A program made the translations under genes and the position numbers. Positions 9,072 to 17,800 of a stretch of DNA of 64,000 nt are shown here, piece after piece. The stretch lies in NCBI RefSeq assembly GCF_030062155.1, contig NZ_CP118269.1, forward strand, positions 1,860,001 through 1,924,000, in the 5' to 3' direction. This DNA is from Pantoea sp. Lij88. GTDB taxonomy: Bacteria; Pseudomonadota; Gammaproteobacteria; Enterobacterales; Enterobacteriaceae. Below the pieces are notes generated by a model. It had not been told where the DNA came from. It ran no database searches and worked only from the letters and a program-made list of their open reading frames with translations. Position 1 is the stretch's first letter. Each line of letters starts with the position of its first letter.

Positions 9072-10532
9072 TTACAGTAAAGGGCTGAAGAAGTAAAACA
9101 GTCGTTCGACGATGCGCTGCCACCACGCACGTTTTGCCCAGCGCTTGCCATCCAGCAGGCGTGAACGGGCGATATAGTCATCCTGCACACAGGCGAGATC
9201 GCTGCCAAAACCGGCATCATCCACGACCAGCGTCACTTCAAAATTCAGCCATAAACTGCGCATATCGAGGTTCACGGTGCCCACCAGGCTCAGCTGTCCA
9301 TCAACCAGCACGCTTTTGGTGTGCAGCAGTCCATCTTCAAACTGATAGATTTTTACACCCGCTTCCAGCATCTCACTGAAGAACGAGCGGCTGGCCCAGC
9401 CGACCAGCAGCGAGTCATTGTGACGCGGCACTATCACGCTCACGTTTACGCCACGCTGCGCGGCGGTGCAGATAGCATGCAGCAGGTCGTCGCTGGGCAC
9501 TAAGTAGGGCGTGGTCATGATCAGCTGTTCACGCGCTGAATAGACCGCGGTCAGTAGCGCCTGATGGATCATATCTTCCGGGAAGCCGGGACCGGAGGCG
9601 ATCACCTGTACCGTGTGGCCGCTCTCCTGTTCAAACGGCATGATGTTGCGATCGGGCGGCGGCGGCAGAATGCGTTTGCCGGTCTCAATCTCCCAGTCGC
9701 AGCTGAAAACAATCCCCATCGCGGTCGCCACCGGGCCTTCCATACGCGCCATCAGATCAATCCACTGGCCTACACCGGCGCTCTGTTTAAAGAAGCGCGG
9801 ATCGACCAGGTTCATGCTGCCGGTATAGGCGATGTAATTATCGATCAGGACGATTTTACGATGCTGACGCAAATCCATCCGTCGCAGGAAGACGCGCAGC
9901 AGGCTGACCTGCAACGCCTCTACCACGTCGATACCGGCATTGCGCATCATGCCGACCCAGGGGCTGCGGAAAAAGTCGACGCTGCCGGCGGAGTCGAGCA
10001 GCAGCCGGCAATGAACGCCACGGCGTGAGGCCGCCATCAGCGATTCTGCGACTTCATCTGCCAGACCGCCGGGATGCCAGATATAAAACACCATCTCAAT
10101 GTTATGGCGGGCCAGCTGAATATCACGAATCAGCGCCTGCATGACATCGTCGGAACTGGTGAGCAGCTGGAGCTGATTGCCTTTGACGCCCGCGATGCCC
10201 TGGCGATGGTAGCAAAGCTCAAACAGCGAACGGGCAACGTCGCTGTGCTCGGTGGCAAAAATTTCATGGCACTGCTTAAGATCGTTGAGCCAGCGGGCAG
10301 TCGACGGCCACATGGTGCGGGCGCGCTCTGCGCGACGTTTACCCAGATGCAGTTCACCAAACGAGAGATAAGCGATAATGCCCACCAGCGGCAGAATATA
10401 GATCACCAGCAGCCAGGCCATGGCCGATGTGACGGCCCGTCGCTTCATCAGCACGCGTAGCGTAACCCCGGCGATCAGCAGCCAGTAGCCAAATACCAGC
10501 AACCAGCTGAGCAGGGTATAAAAAGTGGTCAT
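9072..10532 (-). CDS. clsA: cardiolipin synthase A
   Basis: Inner membrane phospholipase-D-superfamily enzyme that condenses two phosphatidylglycerol molecules to cardiolipin plus glycerol. Two N-terminal membrane helices (about residues 5-27 and 35-58) are followed by two PLD domains. Both HKD motifs are complete: His224/Lys226/Asp231 and His404/Lys406/Asp411. At 486 aa it equals E. coli ClsA. Transcribed away from yciY. Confidence 0.97.
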   Translation of the reverse strand: MTTFYTLLSWLLVFGYWLLIAGVTLRVLMKRRAVTSAMAWLLVIYILPLVGIIAYLSFGELHLGKRRAERARTMWPSTARWLNDLKQCHEIFATEHSDVARSLFELCYHRQGIAGVKGNQLQLLTSSDDVMQALIRDIQLARHNIEMVFYIWHPGGLADEVAESLMAASRRGVHCRLLLDSAGSVDFFRSPWVGMMRNAGIDVVEALQVSLLRVFLRRMDLRQHRKIVLIDNYIAYTGSMNLVDPRFFKQSAGVGQWIDLMARMEGPVATAMGIVFSCDWEIETGKRILPPPPDRNIMPFEQESGHTVQVIASGPGFPEDMIHQALLTAVYSAREQLIMTTPYLVPSDDLLHAICTAAQRGVNVSVIVPRHNDSLLVGWASRSFFSEMLEAGVKIYQFEDGLLHTKSVLVDGQLSLVGTVNLDMRSLWLNFEVTLVVDDAGFGSDLACVQDDYIARSRLLDGKRWAKRAWWQRIVERLFYFFSPLL

Positions 10533-10701
10533 AAAGTGGACGTCCCGTTCGCGCTTTCGTCTGGCAAGTTTACGTGCAGATGGCGGCTAACGAAACCCTT
10601 TATCCCGGACATCCTGATACGAGATCCGATTTGGCATTACCAGAGAGATCTCTATAATGCTCTCGCGTATGACTCGCGTGTAGGACGTCAAAGAGGAAGT
10701 G

Positions 10702-10875
10702 ATGAAACGAAGCAGAAATGAAGTGGCGCGCTGGAGAATGTTACGTCAGGCACATCGCCGCCGCTCCCGCTGGCTGGAAGGGCAGTCGCGGCGTTATAAG
10801 CGTATCCACAGCATCCGCCACCAGCTGGCACAGCAGCAGCGTCGCTCAATCCTGTTTATTACGCAGATCATCTGA
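10702..10875 (+). CDS. yciY: YciY, small basic protein
   Basis: A 57-residue ORF starting MKRSRNEVARWRMLRQAHRR, extremely rich in Arg/Lys, matching the size, position and N-terminal sequence of E. coli YciY. GAGGAAG lies just before the ATG. Function unknown; the composition suggests nucleic-acid or membrane contact, but that is inference. Divergent from clsA. Confidence 0.85.
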   Translation: MKRSRNEVARWRMLRQAHRRRSRWLEGQSRRYKRIHSIRHQLAQQQRRSILFITQII

Positions 10876-10891
10876 TTGATGAATCGCCGAT

Positions 10892-11239
10892 TCAGGCTTC
10901 AAAAAAGCCCGATTCTGCCATCACCCGTCGCGCCATGGAGTGCTCCTGACGCGACGCGCCCCGATCGCTGACTTCACGCATCAGGCACTCCATCGTATCG
11001 CCCAGCGCCGTCGGCCTGCGGTAACCCACCCGATCGTACCATTCGTAAGACCAGCGACCCGATTTGCGCTGATAAAAGATCGTGAGCCACGCTGAGCAAT
11101 TAGCAGGGTAACCACTCATGACTTCTATTCTGGGATCGCCAATCGCCGCAATCCGGGATAAAAGCGGATTGAGCAGAGTAAGGGCCTGGCCAGGATAAGT
11201 TTTATGCATAATTTGCCCGCGACTGTGCTGTGCATCCAT
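10892..11239 (-). CDS. hypothetical protein
   Basis: Up to 115 residues with no family I recognise. It has no signal peptide or membrane segment and carries aromatic/basic patches (TIFYQRKSGRWSYEWYDRVG). Two ATG starts are possible, at 11239 and 11209; neither has a good ribosome-binding site, the second giving a 105-aa product. It sits where E. coli carries kch. It could be a small regulator or effector, but nothing in the sequence says which. Confidence 0.5.
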   Translation of the reverse strand: MDAQHSRGQIMHKTYPGQALTLLNPLLSRIAAIGDPRIEVMSGYPANCSAWLTIFYQRKSGRWSYEWYDRVGYRRPTALGDTMECLMREVSDRGASRQEHSMARRVMAESGFFEA

Positions 11240-11369
11240 TCAGAGGTTCAACTCACAAACGCTAAATGTAGACAGCTCTGGCAGATAATTCCTCTTCGCG
11301 GCTAAAAAAATGACGGGGCGATCGTTTTTTAATGCAAAAAGTCACCTTGAGGGGCTTTTTTAACGGGGA

Positions 11370-11510
11370 TGTACAGCAGCAGAACAGAAAGTTGTACAAC
11401 TTTACATTATCATAAGTCACTATTAATTAAGGTTTTATTAACAATAATGGCAGGAAGGGCGACATTCTGAACTAAATACCTGTACATGGGTGGCATTGTT
11501 GTATAACTTT
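11370..11510. promoter_or_regulatory. cluster of TGTACA-type operator motifs upstream of the ycgZ-like gene
   Basis: A 16-bp perfect palindrome AAAGTTGTACAACTTT spans 11388-11403. A near-copy GTTGTATAACTTT lies at 11498-11510, its centre 107 bp from the first, and two further TGTACA hexamers sit at 11370-11375 and 11481-11486. MerR-like regulators of the MlrA/BluR group are known to bind TTGTACA-containing dyads, and BluR represses ycgZ-ymgABC in E. coli; assigning these sites to a BluR-like protein is inference. The rest of the 326-nt gap (11240-11565) shows no gene. Confidence 0.6.
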
Positions 11511-11565
11511 GCCGTATCGGTTAGTCACCTGATTAGCCACCTTAAACAATTTAATGAGGGTAACC

Positions 11566-11802
11566 ATGCAGACCAGCGTTCATATTCCCGCTTCCATCTC
11601 TGACCTTTCGGCTTATCTGCACAGCGCCGCACAGCCTTCCCAGCAGGCTATTCTGGGTTCTGTAGTGTCAGAAATTATCAGTTCTGGCCGTACCCTAAAT
11701 CGTAAAGCGATCTGCTCGAAACTGATCGGCCGTTTACAGCATGTCACCAGCCCGGAAGAAGAGCAGCATTATCATGCGCTGATTAGCCTGATTCTCGATT
11801 AA
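11566..11802 (+). CDS. YcgZ-like biofilm/two-component connector protein
   Basis: 78-residue protein of the YmgB/AriR-YcgZ family, small proteins that feed blue-light and cold signals into the Rcs phosphorelay and biofilm control in E. coli. The C-terminal two-thirds (QQAILGSVVSEI then RTLNRKAICSKLIGRL and HYHALISLI) matches recalled E. coli YcgZ nearly position by position. I chose the ATG at 11566 because GAGGG lies 5 nt upstream and the length then equals YcgZ; an ATG at 11554 overlaps that Shine-Dalgarno sequence. It is a single gene here, without ymgABC. Confidence 0.8.
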   Translation: MQTSVHIPASISDLSAYLHSAAQPSQQAILGSVVSEIISSGRTLNRKAICSKLIGRLQHVTSPEEEQHYHALISLILD

Positions 11803-11809
11803 CAGAGGA

Positions 11810-11995
11810 TTAACCCGCGAGACGCTGTGCTGACATCATCAGCGTGACGTTCACCAGCTGCAGTGCTGCGGCCAGCACGATCAGCATCACAATCCAGTGC
11901 TTTTTATTACGCCACCCCTGGCTGCGCCAGAGATAAACCGCGCCGCCAATAAGACCGGTAATAATGGCCAGCAGTCCCGGAATGATTATCTGCAT
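11810..11995 (-). CDS. small two-helix membrane protein, hypothetical
   Basis: A 61-residue product from the ATG at 11995 (AAGAGTAAAG just upstream) with two hydrophobic segments, about residues 3-23 and 33-53, separated by a basic loop (RSQGWRNKKHW). Positive-inside reasoning places the loop in the cytoplasm. No family recognised. It is convergent with the ycgZ-like gene, only 7 nt apart. Confidence 0.5.
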   Translation of the reverse strand: MQIIIPGLLAIITGLIGGAVYLWRSQGWRNKKHWIVMLIVLAAALQLVNVTLMMSAQRLAG

Positions 11996-12020
11996 CTTTA
12001 CTCTCTTAACGATCACAACA

Positions 12021-12055
12021 AAAATGGCTTCTGTGCCAGACACAGAAGCCATTTT
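12021..12055 (-). terminator. strong terminator downstream of yciI
   Basis: AAAATGGCTTCTGTG (12021-12035), loop CCAGA, CACAGAAGCCATTTT (12041-12055): a perfect 15-bp stem with T-tracts in both directions. It ends yciI and insulates the small membrane protein gene downstream. Confidence 0.88.
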
Positions 12056-12071
12056 GACTGCATTTTTTCTG

Positions 12072-12368
12072 TCAGAAGACGCGTTTAAACGGCTTCACTG
12101 AAACCTGTTTGTAGACGCCCGCGGCAAAGTAAGGGTCATCCTGCGCCCAGGATTGCGCGGCTTCCAGTGACGGAAACTCAGCGATCACGGTGGAGCCGGT
12201 AAAGCCCGCCACGCCGGGATCGTTGCTGTCTACAGCAGGCATCGGGCCTGCGATGATCAGGCGTCCCTCTTCCTGCAGCAGTTTGAGACGCGCCAGATGA
12301 GCAGGGCGCACGGCGTTACGTTTTTCCAGTGACTCTGCAGTATCTTCTGCATAAATGACGTAAAGCAC
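12072..12368 (-). CDS. yciI: YciI family protein
   Basis: 98-residue cytoplasmic protein of the YciI/DGPF ferredoxin-like fold family; no reaction is firmly known. The conserved stretch [20 protein letters not shown] and the [10 protein letters not shown] segment near the C-terminus are present, including the family His near residue 24. Same length and near-identical sequence to E. coli YciI. Divergent from tonB. Confidence 0.93.
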   Translation of the reverse strand: MLYVIYAEDTAESLEKRNAVRPAHLARLKLLQEEGRLIIAGPMPAVDSNDPGVAGFTGSTVIAEFPSLEAAQSWAQDDPYFAAGVYKQVSVKPFKRVF

Positions 12369-12506
12369 TAAGGAACTCCTGGTTATCAGAATTTTGCAAC
12401 ACGTTAAGGGATTGACGATTAGAGTGCAAACGAAACCTGAGGGCGGTTAATGGCTCAGCATAAAGGGCTAAAAAGCGCTTTTCTTCAGGCGGGATGGCGG
12501 GAGTTA

Positions 12507-12536
12507 TTGAAACTGATTGCTATTTGCATTTAAAAT
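12507..12536 (+). promoter_or_regulatory. tonB promoter with probable Fur site
   Basis: A -35 TTGAAA (12507-12512) and -10 TAAAAT (12531-12536) with an 18-bp spacer lie just upstream of tonB. The spacer carries repeats of an ATT-GC type (12516-12532), a degenerate array like the one at the E. coli tonB Fur operator, which has nearly the same sequence here. Fur control is inferred. Confidence 0.6.
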
Positions 12537-12565
12537 CGCTGCTCTATTCAATCACTGCGACTGTT

Positions 12566-13309
12566 ATGACCACGCTGACTATGCCACTACCTAAACGCAC
12601 GCCTGTCTCCATGTTGTTGTCTGTTGCTCTGCATGGGGCCGTGATTGCCGGAATTCTGTATGCATCATTCCAGCAGGTGAGTGAGGTTCCTGAGGCGTCG
12701 CAGCCTATCAGCGTAACCATGGTCGCGCCTGACGTACAGCCCGAGCCTGCACCGGCCGTCGTGCAGCCGCCAGCACCCCAGCCCGAACCGCAGCCTGAAC
12801 CAGAACCCCAGCCCGTGCCGGAACCCCCGAAAGCGGAGCCGGTGCCGATTCCCAAACCTGAACCGAAGCCAAAACCGAAACCCAGACCTGAGCACAAGCG
12901 GGAGCAGCCAAAACGCGAAGTGAAGCCGCGTCAGGAGAGCAAACCGCAGGCCGACCCGTTTAAGCAGGACGCGCCAGCGACGCAGCGCAAACCGACGACG
13001 GCGCCAAAAGCCACGCCGTCACCCACCGCGTCGGCATCAACCGGCCCGAAAGCCCTGAGCGTGAGTAAGCCTGGCTATCCGCAGCGCGCTTTTGCATTGC
13101 GGGTAGAAGGACGGGTACGGGTGAAGTTTGATGTGGAAAGCGACGGACGGGTAGACAACATTCAGATCCTTTCTGCCCAGCCGAGCAATATGTTTGAGCG
13201 GGAAGTGAAGCAGGCGATGAAAAAGTGGCGCTATGAAGAAGGAAAGCCGGGACAGGGGCTGACGATGAACATCGTGTTTAAGATTAATGGCGGTGCCAGC
13301 CTGGAGTAA
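12566..13309 (+). CDS. tonB: TonB energy-transduction protein
   Basis: Inner-membrane-anchored periplasmic protein that, with ExbB/ExbD, passes proton-motive force to outer membrane siderophore and cobalamin receptors. One N-terminal membrane anchor (SMLLSVALHGAVIAGILYA) with the SxxxH-type His is followed by a Pro-Glu then Pro-Lys-rich spacer (about residues 55-115) and the C-terminal TonB domain ending FKINGGASLE. Starts are ambiguous: ATG 12566 (247 aa) or ATG 12581; neither has a strong ribosome-binding site. Upstream in-frame codons from 12494 overlap the promoter and are not used. Confidence 0.95.
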   Translation: MTTLTMPLPKRTPVSMLLSVALHGAVIAGILYASFQQVSEVPEASQPISVTMVAPDVQPEPAPAVVQPPAPQPEPQPEPEPQPVPEPPKAEPVPIPKPEPKPKPKPRPEHKREQPKREVKPRQESKPQADPFKQDAPATQRKPTTAPKATPSPTASASTGPKALSVSKPGYPQRAFALRVEGRVRVKFDVESDGRVDNIQILSAQPSNMFEREVKQAMKKWRYEEGKPGQGLTMNIVFKINGGASLE

Positions 13310-13314
13310 AGCAC

Positions 13315-13341
13315 CGGGTCAGGCAGAAACCGCCTGACCCG
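13315..13341. terminator. hairpin between tonB and yciA
   Basis: CGGGTCAGGC (13315-13324), loop AGAAACC, GCCTGACCCG (13332-13341). The stem is strong and placed between two convergent genes, but U-tracts are poor in both directions, so termination may be inefficient or factor-aided. Confidence 0.6.
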
Positions 13342-13346
13342 AACAC

Positions 13347-13769
13347 TTAACCGGCAGGCTGCTGATTAGCGCGACCGGCTGGCAGAGGACGTGAATTGCC
13401 CTCATTATCGACCGCCACGTAGATAAAGACCGCTTCAGTAGCGCAGTAGGTCTGTCCAATCGGCTCAGACGACACTTTTTTAATCCACACTTCCACGTTA
13501 ATCGTCATGGAACTGTTGCCGGTACGAAGACAGCTCGCATGACAGCTCACCACATCGCCCACCGCGACGGGCTTCATGAATGACATGCCGTCAACGCGCA
13601 CCGTGACCACGCGTCCTTCAGCGATCTCTTTCGCCAGAATCGCGCCGCCCATATCCATCTGTGACATCAGCCAGCCACCAAAAATATCGCCGTTGGCGTT
13701 GGTATCGGCTGGCATGGCGAGCGTACGCAGCACCATTTCGCCTTGCGGCAATTTATGTTTTTCGCCCAT
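13347..13769 (-). CDS. yciA: acyl-CoA thioesterase YciA
   Basis: Cytoplasmic hotdog-fold thioesterase that hydrolyses a broad range of acyl-CoAs. The signature LRTLAMPADTNANGDIFGGW holds the catalytic Asn/Asp region, followed by the SQMDMGG helix. Starting at the ATG at 13769 aligns the N-terminus exactly with E. coli YciA (140 aa here); an in-frame GTG at 13778 would add three residues. First of the yciA/B/C group on this strand only in position, since a terminator separates it from yciB. Confidence 0.93.
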   Translation of the reverse strand: MGEKHKLPQGEMVLRTLAMPADTNANGDIFGGWLMSQMDMGGAILAKEIAEGRVVTVRVDGMSFMKPVAVGDVVSCHASCLRTGNSSMTINVEVWIKKVSSEPIGQTYCATEAVFIYVAVDNEGNSRPLPAGRANQQPAG

Positions 13770-13798
13770 TGCTTCCACTTTTTATGCAGGTGAATGCT

Positions 13799-13823
13799 AA
13801 AAAAATGCCCGGCGAACCGGGCA
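13799..13823 (-). terminator. terminator downstream of yciB
   Basis: On the minus strand TGCCCGG, loop TTCG, CCGGGCA is followed by a seven-T run (13799-13805). It lies 5 nt after the yciB stop and separates yciB from yciA. Confidence 0.9.
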
Positions 13824-13828
13824 GATGA

Positions 13829-14368
13829 TTATTTTTGTTCCTGCTGCGGCATCTGTCGCCAGATATAAAGCCCGCTCAGCAGAGTAAACAGTAAGGTCAG
13901 ACCGGAGAGACCGAACACTTTAAAGTTAACCCAAAACGCCTGAGATAACCAAAATGCAACATAGATGTTCACCAGGCCGCAGATCAGGAAGAACAGCGCC
14001 CAGGCGACGTTGAGACGACGCCAGACCGCATCGGGCAGCTGCAGCTCCTTGCCCAGCATGCGCTGAATCAGCGTCTGCTGCATAAACCACTGGCTGTAGA
14101 GCAGGGCAGCGGCAAACAGGCTGTAGATCACCGTGACTTTCCACTTAATGAATTCATCGTTGTGGAACACCAGCGTCAGGGTGCCAAAAACGGCCACCAG
14201 CACAAAGGTGAAAATCGTCATCTTTTCCAGCTTGCGATAAAGCACCCAGCTGACAACCAGCGCCAGGCCGGTGGCCACAATCAGTGCGCCCGAGGCGACA
14301 AAAATGTCATACAGCTTGTAGAAGATGAGAAAAACCACCAGGGGGAGAAAGTCGAGTAGCTGCTTCAT
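13829..14368 (-). CDS. yciB: YciB, intracellular septation family inner membrane protein
   Basis: Polytopic inner membrane protein of the IspZ/YciB family, reported to interact with cell elongation and division proteins and to influence envelope synthesis. Starting [21 protein letters not shown] it has five predicted helices and ends QMPQQEQK; 179 aa, same as E. coli. The ATG at 14368 is chosen because the conserved MKQLLDF begins there; the upstream in-frame extension is unrelated to the family. Confidence 0.94.
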   Translation of the reverse strand: MKQLLDFLPLVVFLIFYKLYDIFVASGALIVATGLALVVSWVLYRKLEKMTIFTFVLVAVFGTLTLVFHNDEFIKWKVTVIYSLFAAALLYSQWFMQQTLIQRMLGKELQLPDAVWRRLNVAWALFFLICGLVNIYVAFWLSQAFWVNFKVFGLSGLTLLFTLLSGLYIWRQMPQQEQK

Positions 14369-14419
14369 AGTTTTTCCATTCAGAGTTGCCTGCAAATGTG
14401 CCCGAAGGCACACCGTCAA

Positions 14420-15154
14420 TCAACGTAACAGCATATAGAGCCGATAGAGATAGATAATCAACATCGCTGAAACCACATTGCCAGCTGCGGTGAAAATCAC
14501 CGAAGAAACATTCAGCGGTAATACCGTCAGCGACGAGAAGAACAGCATGACAATTACTTTAGCCAGCAGCCAGAGCAGAATAGCGGGGGCAATCAGCCTT
14601 ATATTCTTCCACGCCATCCGCATGCTGGCGCGCATCGCGGCAAAGACACCCATCTTCTCACTGGCGACCATGACCGGTGCCAGCGACAGCAGCATCGTCA
14701 GCAGAATGCCTGGCACCACCAGCACCATAAAGCCCAGTTGCGCCACCAGCGTCATCAGGAAGGTGAGCAGCAGCAGTTTGGGCAGCAGCGGGGCGGATGC
14801 ACCAATCGCACGCAGCGCACTGACGCGCTGGCCGGAAGAGACCATCGGGATCAGATAGAGCATGCCGCCAAGCAGCAGCGTATTTCCCATCAGCGCCGCA
14901 AAGGTGCTGGCCGCCGAAGCGCGCAACAGCACCTGCTGCTGTTCCGGTGACATATTCTGCACCATCTCAAACAACGAACTGGCACTGTCATCGCCCTGCT
15001 GCAGGATTGCCATCTGATCGGCGCCGGGTGTCAGCACATGCACCAGCATGACGGTGACGAACGCGGCCAACAGCGACATCAACAGGACTGTAGAGAGTTG
15101 ATGGCGCGCAAAATTTCCTGTGTCACGGTATAACGAGCTTGCCGTGATAGACAT
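14420..15154 (-). CDS. yciC: YciC inner membrane protein
   Basis: UPF0259 polytopic inner membrane protein of unknown function, 244 aa, with about six hydrophobic segments. The start [15 protein letters not shown] follows a clear AAGGAGAG. It probably forms an operon with yciB 51 nt downstream. The sequence tracks E. coli YciC over its full length. Confidence 0.9.
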   Translation of the reverse strand: MSITASSLYRDTGNFARHQLSTVLLMSLLAAFVTVMLVHVLTPGADQMAILQQGDDSASSLFEMVQNMSPEQQQVLLRASAASTFAALMGNTLLLGGMLYLIPMVSSGQRVSALRAIGASAPLLPKLLLLTFLMTLVAQLGFMVLVVPGILLTMLLSLAPVMVASEKMGVFAAMRASMRMAWKNIRLIAPAILLWLLAKVIVMLFFSSLTVLPLNVSSVIFTAAGNVVSAMLIIYLYRLYMLLR

Positions 15155-15172
15155 GTACTCTCCTTGGAGGAA

Positions 15173-15190
15173 CCGGGTTAATTAACCCGG
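15173..15190. repeat. 18-bp perfect palindrome at the cysteine-cluster gene stop
   Basis: CCGGGTTAATTAACCCGG is a perfect palindrome covering the stop codon of the YkgJ-like gene and lying just before the yciC ribosome-binding site. There is no U-tract. It could be a weak hairpin or a protein-binding dyad. Confidence 0.5.
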
Positions 15191-15598
15191 CGATTGTACA
15201 TGTTCTGGCAGCTCCGGGGCACCCGGCAGGGCATAACTTTCTGTAATATGAGGTAAAGAGGGCGCAAAAAGTGCAGGAAGACCATAGCGCGCGCGGGCGC
15301 GATCGCAGGCTTCGTTATGGATACCCGCTTCACCCGACAGGGTAAACTCCCGACAGGGCGTCGGACGCTGTTCATAAATTCCACAGGAGACGCAGCCGCC
15401 AATGTCGCCCTGCAGCGCAACGCAACGGGGTGCAGCGCTGTTAGTGCCACGCATATTGCGCATAAACAGGTTAAGCGGCTCGGTGAGTTCAGTCGGCACC
15501 AGGCCACCCGCATCATCGGCTTCAGCCCAGTAAAATGAGACGCGGAAATGGGCGCAGCAGGCGCCACAGCTGACACAAGGGTTAGAAAGTTCACTCAT
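15182..15598 (-). CDS. YkgJ-family cysteine cluster protein
   Basis: 138-aa protein of the zinc/iron-chelating cysteine-cluster family (UPF0153, YkgJ type). The N-terminal CVSCGACC and the later [17 protein letters not shown] give the expected metal-binding set of cysteines. Function unknown; electron transfer or metal handling has been suggested from the motif only. A second ORF on this strand in another frame over the same bases is a shadow. Upstream of yciC in the same orientation with a small gap. Confidence 0.85.
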   Translation of the reverse strand: MSELSNPCVSCGACCAHFRVSFYWAEADDAGGLVPTELTEPLNLFMRNMRGTNSAAPRCVALQGDIGGCVSCGIYEQRPTPCREFTLSGEAGIHNEACDRARARYGLPALFAPSLPHITESYALPGAPELPEHVQSPG

Positions 15599-15713
15599 TT
15601 GATCACCCGCCCCTCCCAGGGCATCGAACCAAAATCAACAATGAAGATAAGCAAAATAGGGCGGGCGATATTTTTCAGCAAGCGGAATTTTGCACCGCCT
15701 GTTAATGGCAAAA

Positions 15714-15727
15714 TTGATCTAAATCAA
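15714..15727 (+). promoter_or_regulatory. FNR box upstream of ompW
   Basis: TTGATCTAAATCAA matches the FNR consensus TTGAT-N4-ATCAA at every defined position. It lies 125 nt before the ompW start; with a TTTATC at 15747-15752 as -10, the site would be centred about 40 bp upstream of transcription start, as for class II FNR activation. FNR control of ompW is known in E. coli. Confidence 0.85.
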
Positions 15728-15851
15728 TCCATTGTTTTATAAGCACTTTATCGGAACGCTTATGAGTGCAATTTTATGTAAATCACGTTAAATAATTGCC
15801 AGCAAAAAAGCGGCGACGTTCGCTATTTTAACATTAAGCAAAGGAGTGAAG

Positions 15852-16484
15852 ATGAAACTGGCAAAATGCGCGATGCTGCTGGCTCTGGCTCTGCCCCAGC
15901 TGGCGATGGCCCACGAAGCGGGCGACTTCTTTATGCGGGCTGGCAGCGCCACCGTCCGTCCCACGGAAGGTTCCGATAATGTGCTGGGGATGGGTGAGTT
16001 CAGCGCCTCCAACGACACGCAGCTGGGTCTGACCTTCACCTATATGGCAACGGATAATATTGGTGTCGAGTTACTGGCGGCCACGCCATTCCGTCATAAA
16101 GTGGGTCTCGGCCCGACCGGCACGCTGGCCACCGTGCGCCAGTTACCGCCCACGCTGATGGCGCAGTACTACTTCTTTGACAGTAAAAGCAAAGCGCGTC
16201 CTTACATTGGCGTGGGTATTAACTACACCACCTTTTACGATGCCGATTTCAACCAGACGGGTCGCGACGCGGGCCTGACCGATCTCAGCGTTAAGGATTC
16301 CTGGGGTATGGCGGGTCAGGTCGGTCTGGATTACCAGATTAACCGCGACTGGATGCTGAATGCGTCGGTGTGGTACATGGATATTGATACAGAAGTGAAG
16401 TTCAAAGCCGCTGGCGAGCAGCAGAACATCAATATGCGGGTCGATCCGTGGGTCTTCTTCTTTGGTGCGGGTTACCGCTTCTGA
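15852..16484 (+). CDS. ompW: outer membrane protein W
   Basis: Small eight-stranded outer membrane beta-barrel, 210 aa, with a signal peptide ending ALPQLAMA and mature start HEAGDFFMRAGSATVRP. The C-terminus GAGYRF has the terminal Phe used by the Bam complex. Proposed roles are transport of small hydrophobic molecules and stress adaptation. The ATG at 15852 has AAGGAG 5 nt upstream; a GTG at 15846 overlaps that sequence. Regulated by the FNR box upstream. Confidence 0.96.
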   Translation: MKLAKCAMLLALALPQLAMAHEAGDFFMRAGSATVRPTEGSDNVLGMGEFSASNDTQLGLTFTYMATDNIGVELLAATPFRHKVGLGPTGTLATVRQLPPTLMAQYYFFDSKSKARPYIGVGINYTTFYDADFNQTGRDAGLTDLSVKDSWGMAGQVGLDYQINRDWMLNASVWYMDIDTEVKFKAAGEQQNINMRVDPWVFFFGAGYRF

Positions 16485-16488
16485 TGAG

Positions 16489-16517
16489 AAAAAGGCCGCT
16501 GAATCAGCGGCCTTTTT
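16489..16517. terminator. bidirectional terminator ompW / BON lipoprotein
   Basis: AAAAAGGCCGCTG (16489-16501), loop AAT, CAGCGGCCTTTTT (16505-16517). It is perfectly symmetric with A and T tracts on each side and lies between two convergent genes. Confidence 0.93.
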
Positions 16518-16532
16518 ATGTCAGTTAAGACG

Positions 16533-16847
16533 TTATTTGATCTGCATATTGTTGACGACCGACTTCACGCCTGGCACGCTGCGCGTAACCTGAACGGCAC
16601 GATTCGCCATCTGTGGTGATGAAACAAAGCCGCTCAGCTGAACTTTACCTTTGAAGGTTTCTACGTTGATTTCAGTCGATTTCAGCGACTCATCTTTCAG
16701 CAGCTCACCTTTAACTTTTGTGGTCACCACGGTGTCATCAATATAGCCACCGGTTCCCTCTTTGGTTGCGGTTGGCGCACAGGCGCTCAGTGTCAGCGCA
16801 ACAACGCCCGCCAGTACAGCACCTGTCAGCAGTTTAACGAATTTCAT
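16533..16847 (-). CDS. BON-domain lipoprotein
   Basis: 104-aa probable lipoprotein: hydrophobic leader ending in the lipobox LSAC with Cys23 as the lipidated residue, then one BON domain (about residues 38-104, with VETFKGKVQLSGFV and the final VVNNMQIK). BON domains in OsmY and DolP bind membranes. Osmotic or envelope stress function is inferred. The ribosome-binding site GGGAGAG precedes the ATG. It stands where E. coli carries yciEFG. Confidence 0.85.
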   Translation of the reverse strand: MKFVKLLTGAVLAGVVALTLSACAPTATKEGTGGYIDDTVVTTKVKGELLKDESLKSTEINVETFKGKVQLSGFVSSPQMANRAVQVTRSVPGVKSVVNNMQIK

Positions 16848-16957
16848 TGCTTTCTCTCCCTGTCACAAATTGGATGCGACGTTACCGTAACGGCGCATTG
16901 TCATTGTGGTGCAGATTTTGCAAAAAGGGCAAATAGCGGAATGAAAAAAAAGGAAAC

Positions 16958-16988
16958 AAATCATGCCTTATCGCGTGATAAGGCATGA
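16958..16988 (-). terminator. trp operon terminator
   Basis: On the minus strand, TCATGCCTTATC, loop ACGC, GATAAGGCATGA (16961-16988) is a perfect 12-bp stem followed by a T-rich tract. It lies 8 nt after the trpA stop. Confidence 0.88.
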
Positions 16989-16996
16989 TGGCAGGA

Positions 16997-17800
16997 TTAA
17001 CGGCTGGCGGCTTTAAGGCGGCTGACGAAATTCTTCAGTTCGCTCAGCATCACTTCGGGTTCTGCATGGTGTTTTTCAATGATTCTGACAATGGCAGAAC
17101 CGGAGATAGCGCCTGCGGCACCGGAAGCGATCGCTTCTTTAACCTGCTCAGGTTCGGAGATCCCAAAGCCCTGCAGTGGCGGCGCGGCATTGTATTCACG
17201 CAGCTTGTCGATCAGATGCTTCAGCGGCAGGCTGGCGCGGTTTTCTGCACCGGTTACGCCCGCGCGTGACAGCAGGTAGGTGTATCCCCGTCCATGCGAC
17301 GCGATCTCACGCAGCAGTTCATCGCTGGCGTTAGGCGGACAGATAAAGATTGGCGCGACGCCATGGCGCAGAGCCGCCTGGCGGAAAGGCGCTGACTCTT
17401 CAACCGGCACATCGGCCACCAGCACTGAATCCACCCCGGCTTCTGCACAGCGGGCATAGAACTCATCCACGCCGTTAGTGAAGACCAGGTTGGCGTACAT
17501 CAGCAAACCAATCGGCAGCTCCGGGTATTTACGGCGAATAGTCGCCAGCATCTCAAAACACTGGCTGGTATTGGTGCCCGCCGCAAAGGCACGCAACGTC
17601 GCGTTCTGAATGGTCGGGCCATCCGCCAGAGGATCGGAGAAGGGAATGCCCAGCTCCAGCGCATCCGCACCGCCTTCAACCAGCGCATCAATCACACGCA
17701 GTGAAAGCTCAGGGGAAGGATCGCCCAGCGTAACAAAAGGAACGAAAGCGCCTTCGTTATTCGCTGACAGACGGGTAAAAAGTTGATTATAACGTTCCAT
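16997..17800 (-). CDS. trpA: tryptophan synthase alpha chain
   Basis: Alpha subunit of tryptophan synthase; cleaves indole-3-glycerol phosphate to indole, which passes to the beta subunit by a tunnel. A 267-aa TIM barrel with catalytic Glu49 ([13 protein letters not shown]) and Asp60, and the phosphate-binding GAISGSAIV near the C-terminus. Its ATG overlaps the trpB stop by one base (TGATG). Last gene of the trp operon. Confidence 0.98.
   Translation of the reverse strand: MERYNQLFTRLSANNEGAFVPFVTLGDPSPELSLRVIDALVEGGADALELGIPFSDPLADGPTIQNATLRAFAAGTNTSQCFEMLATIRRKYPELPIGLLMYANLVFTNGVDEFYARCAEAGVDSVLVADVPVEESAPFRQAALRHGVAPIFICPPNASDELLREIASHGRGYTYLLSRAGVTGAENRASLPLKHLIDKLREYNAAPPLQGFGISEPEQVKEAIASGAAGAISGSAIVRIIEKHHAEPEVMLSELKNFVSRLKAASR

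Noticed and set aside
12544..12897. Gly-Phe-rich repetitive minus-strand ORF over tonB
   Set aside because: Artefact of the antisense of the TonB Pro-Glu/Pro-Lys repeat.
15178..15594. Second minus-strand ORF overlapping the cysteine-cluster gene
   Set aside because: Shifted frame of the same bases; only the frame with CVSCGACC shows a known family.
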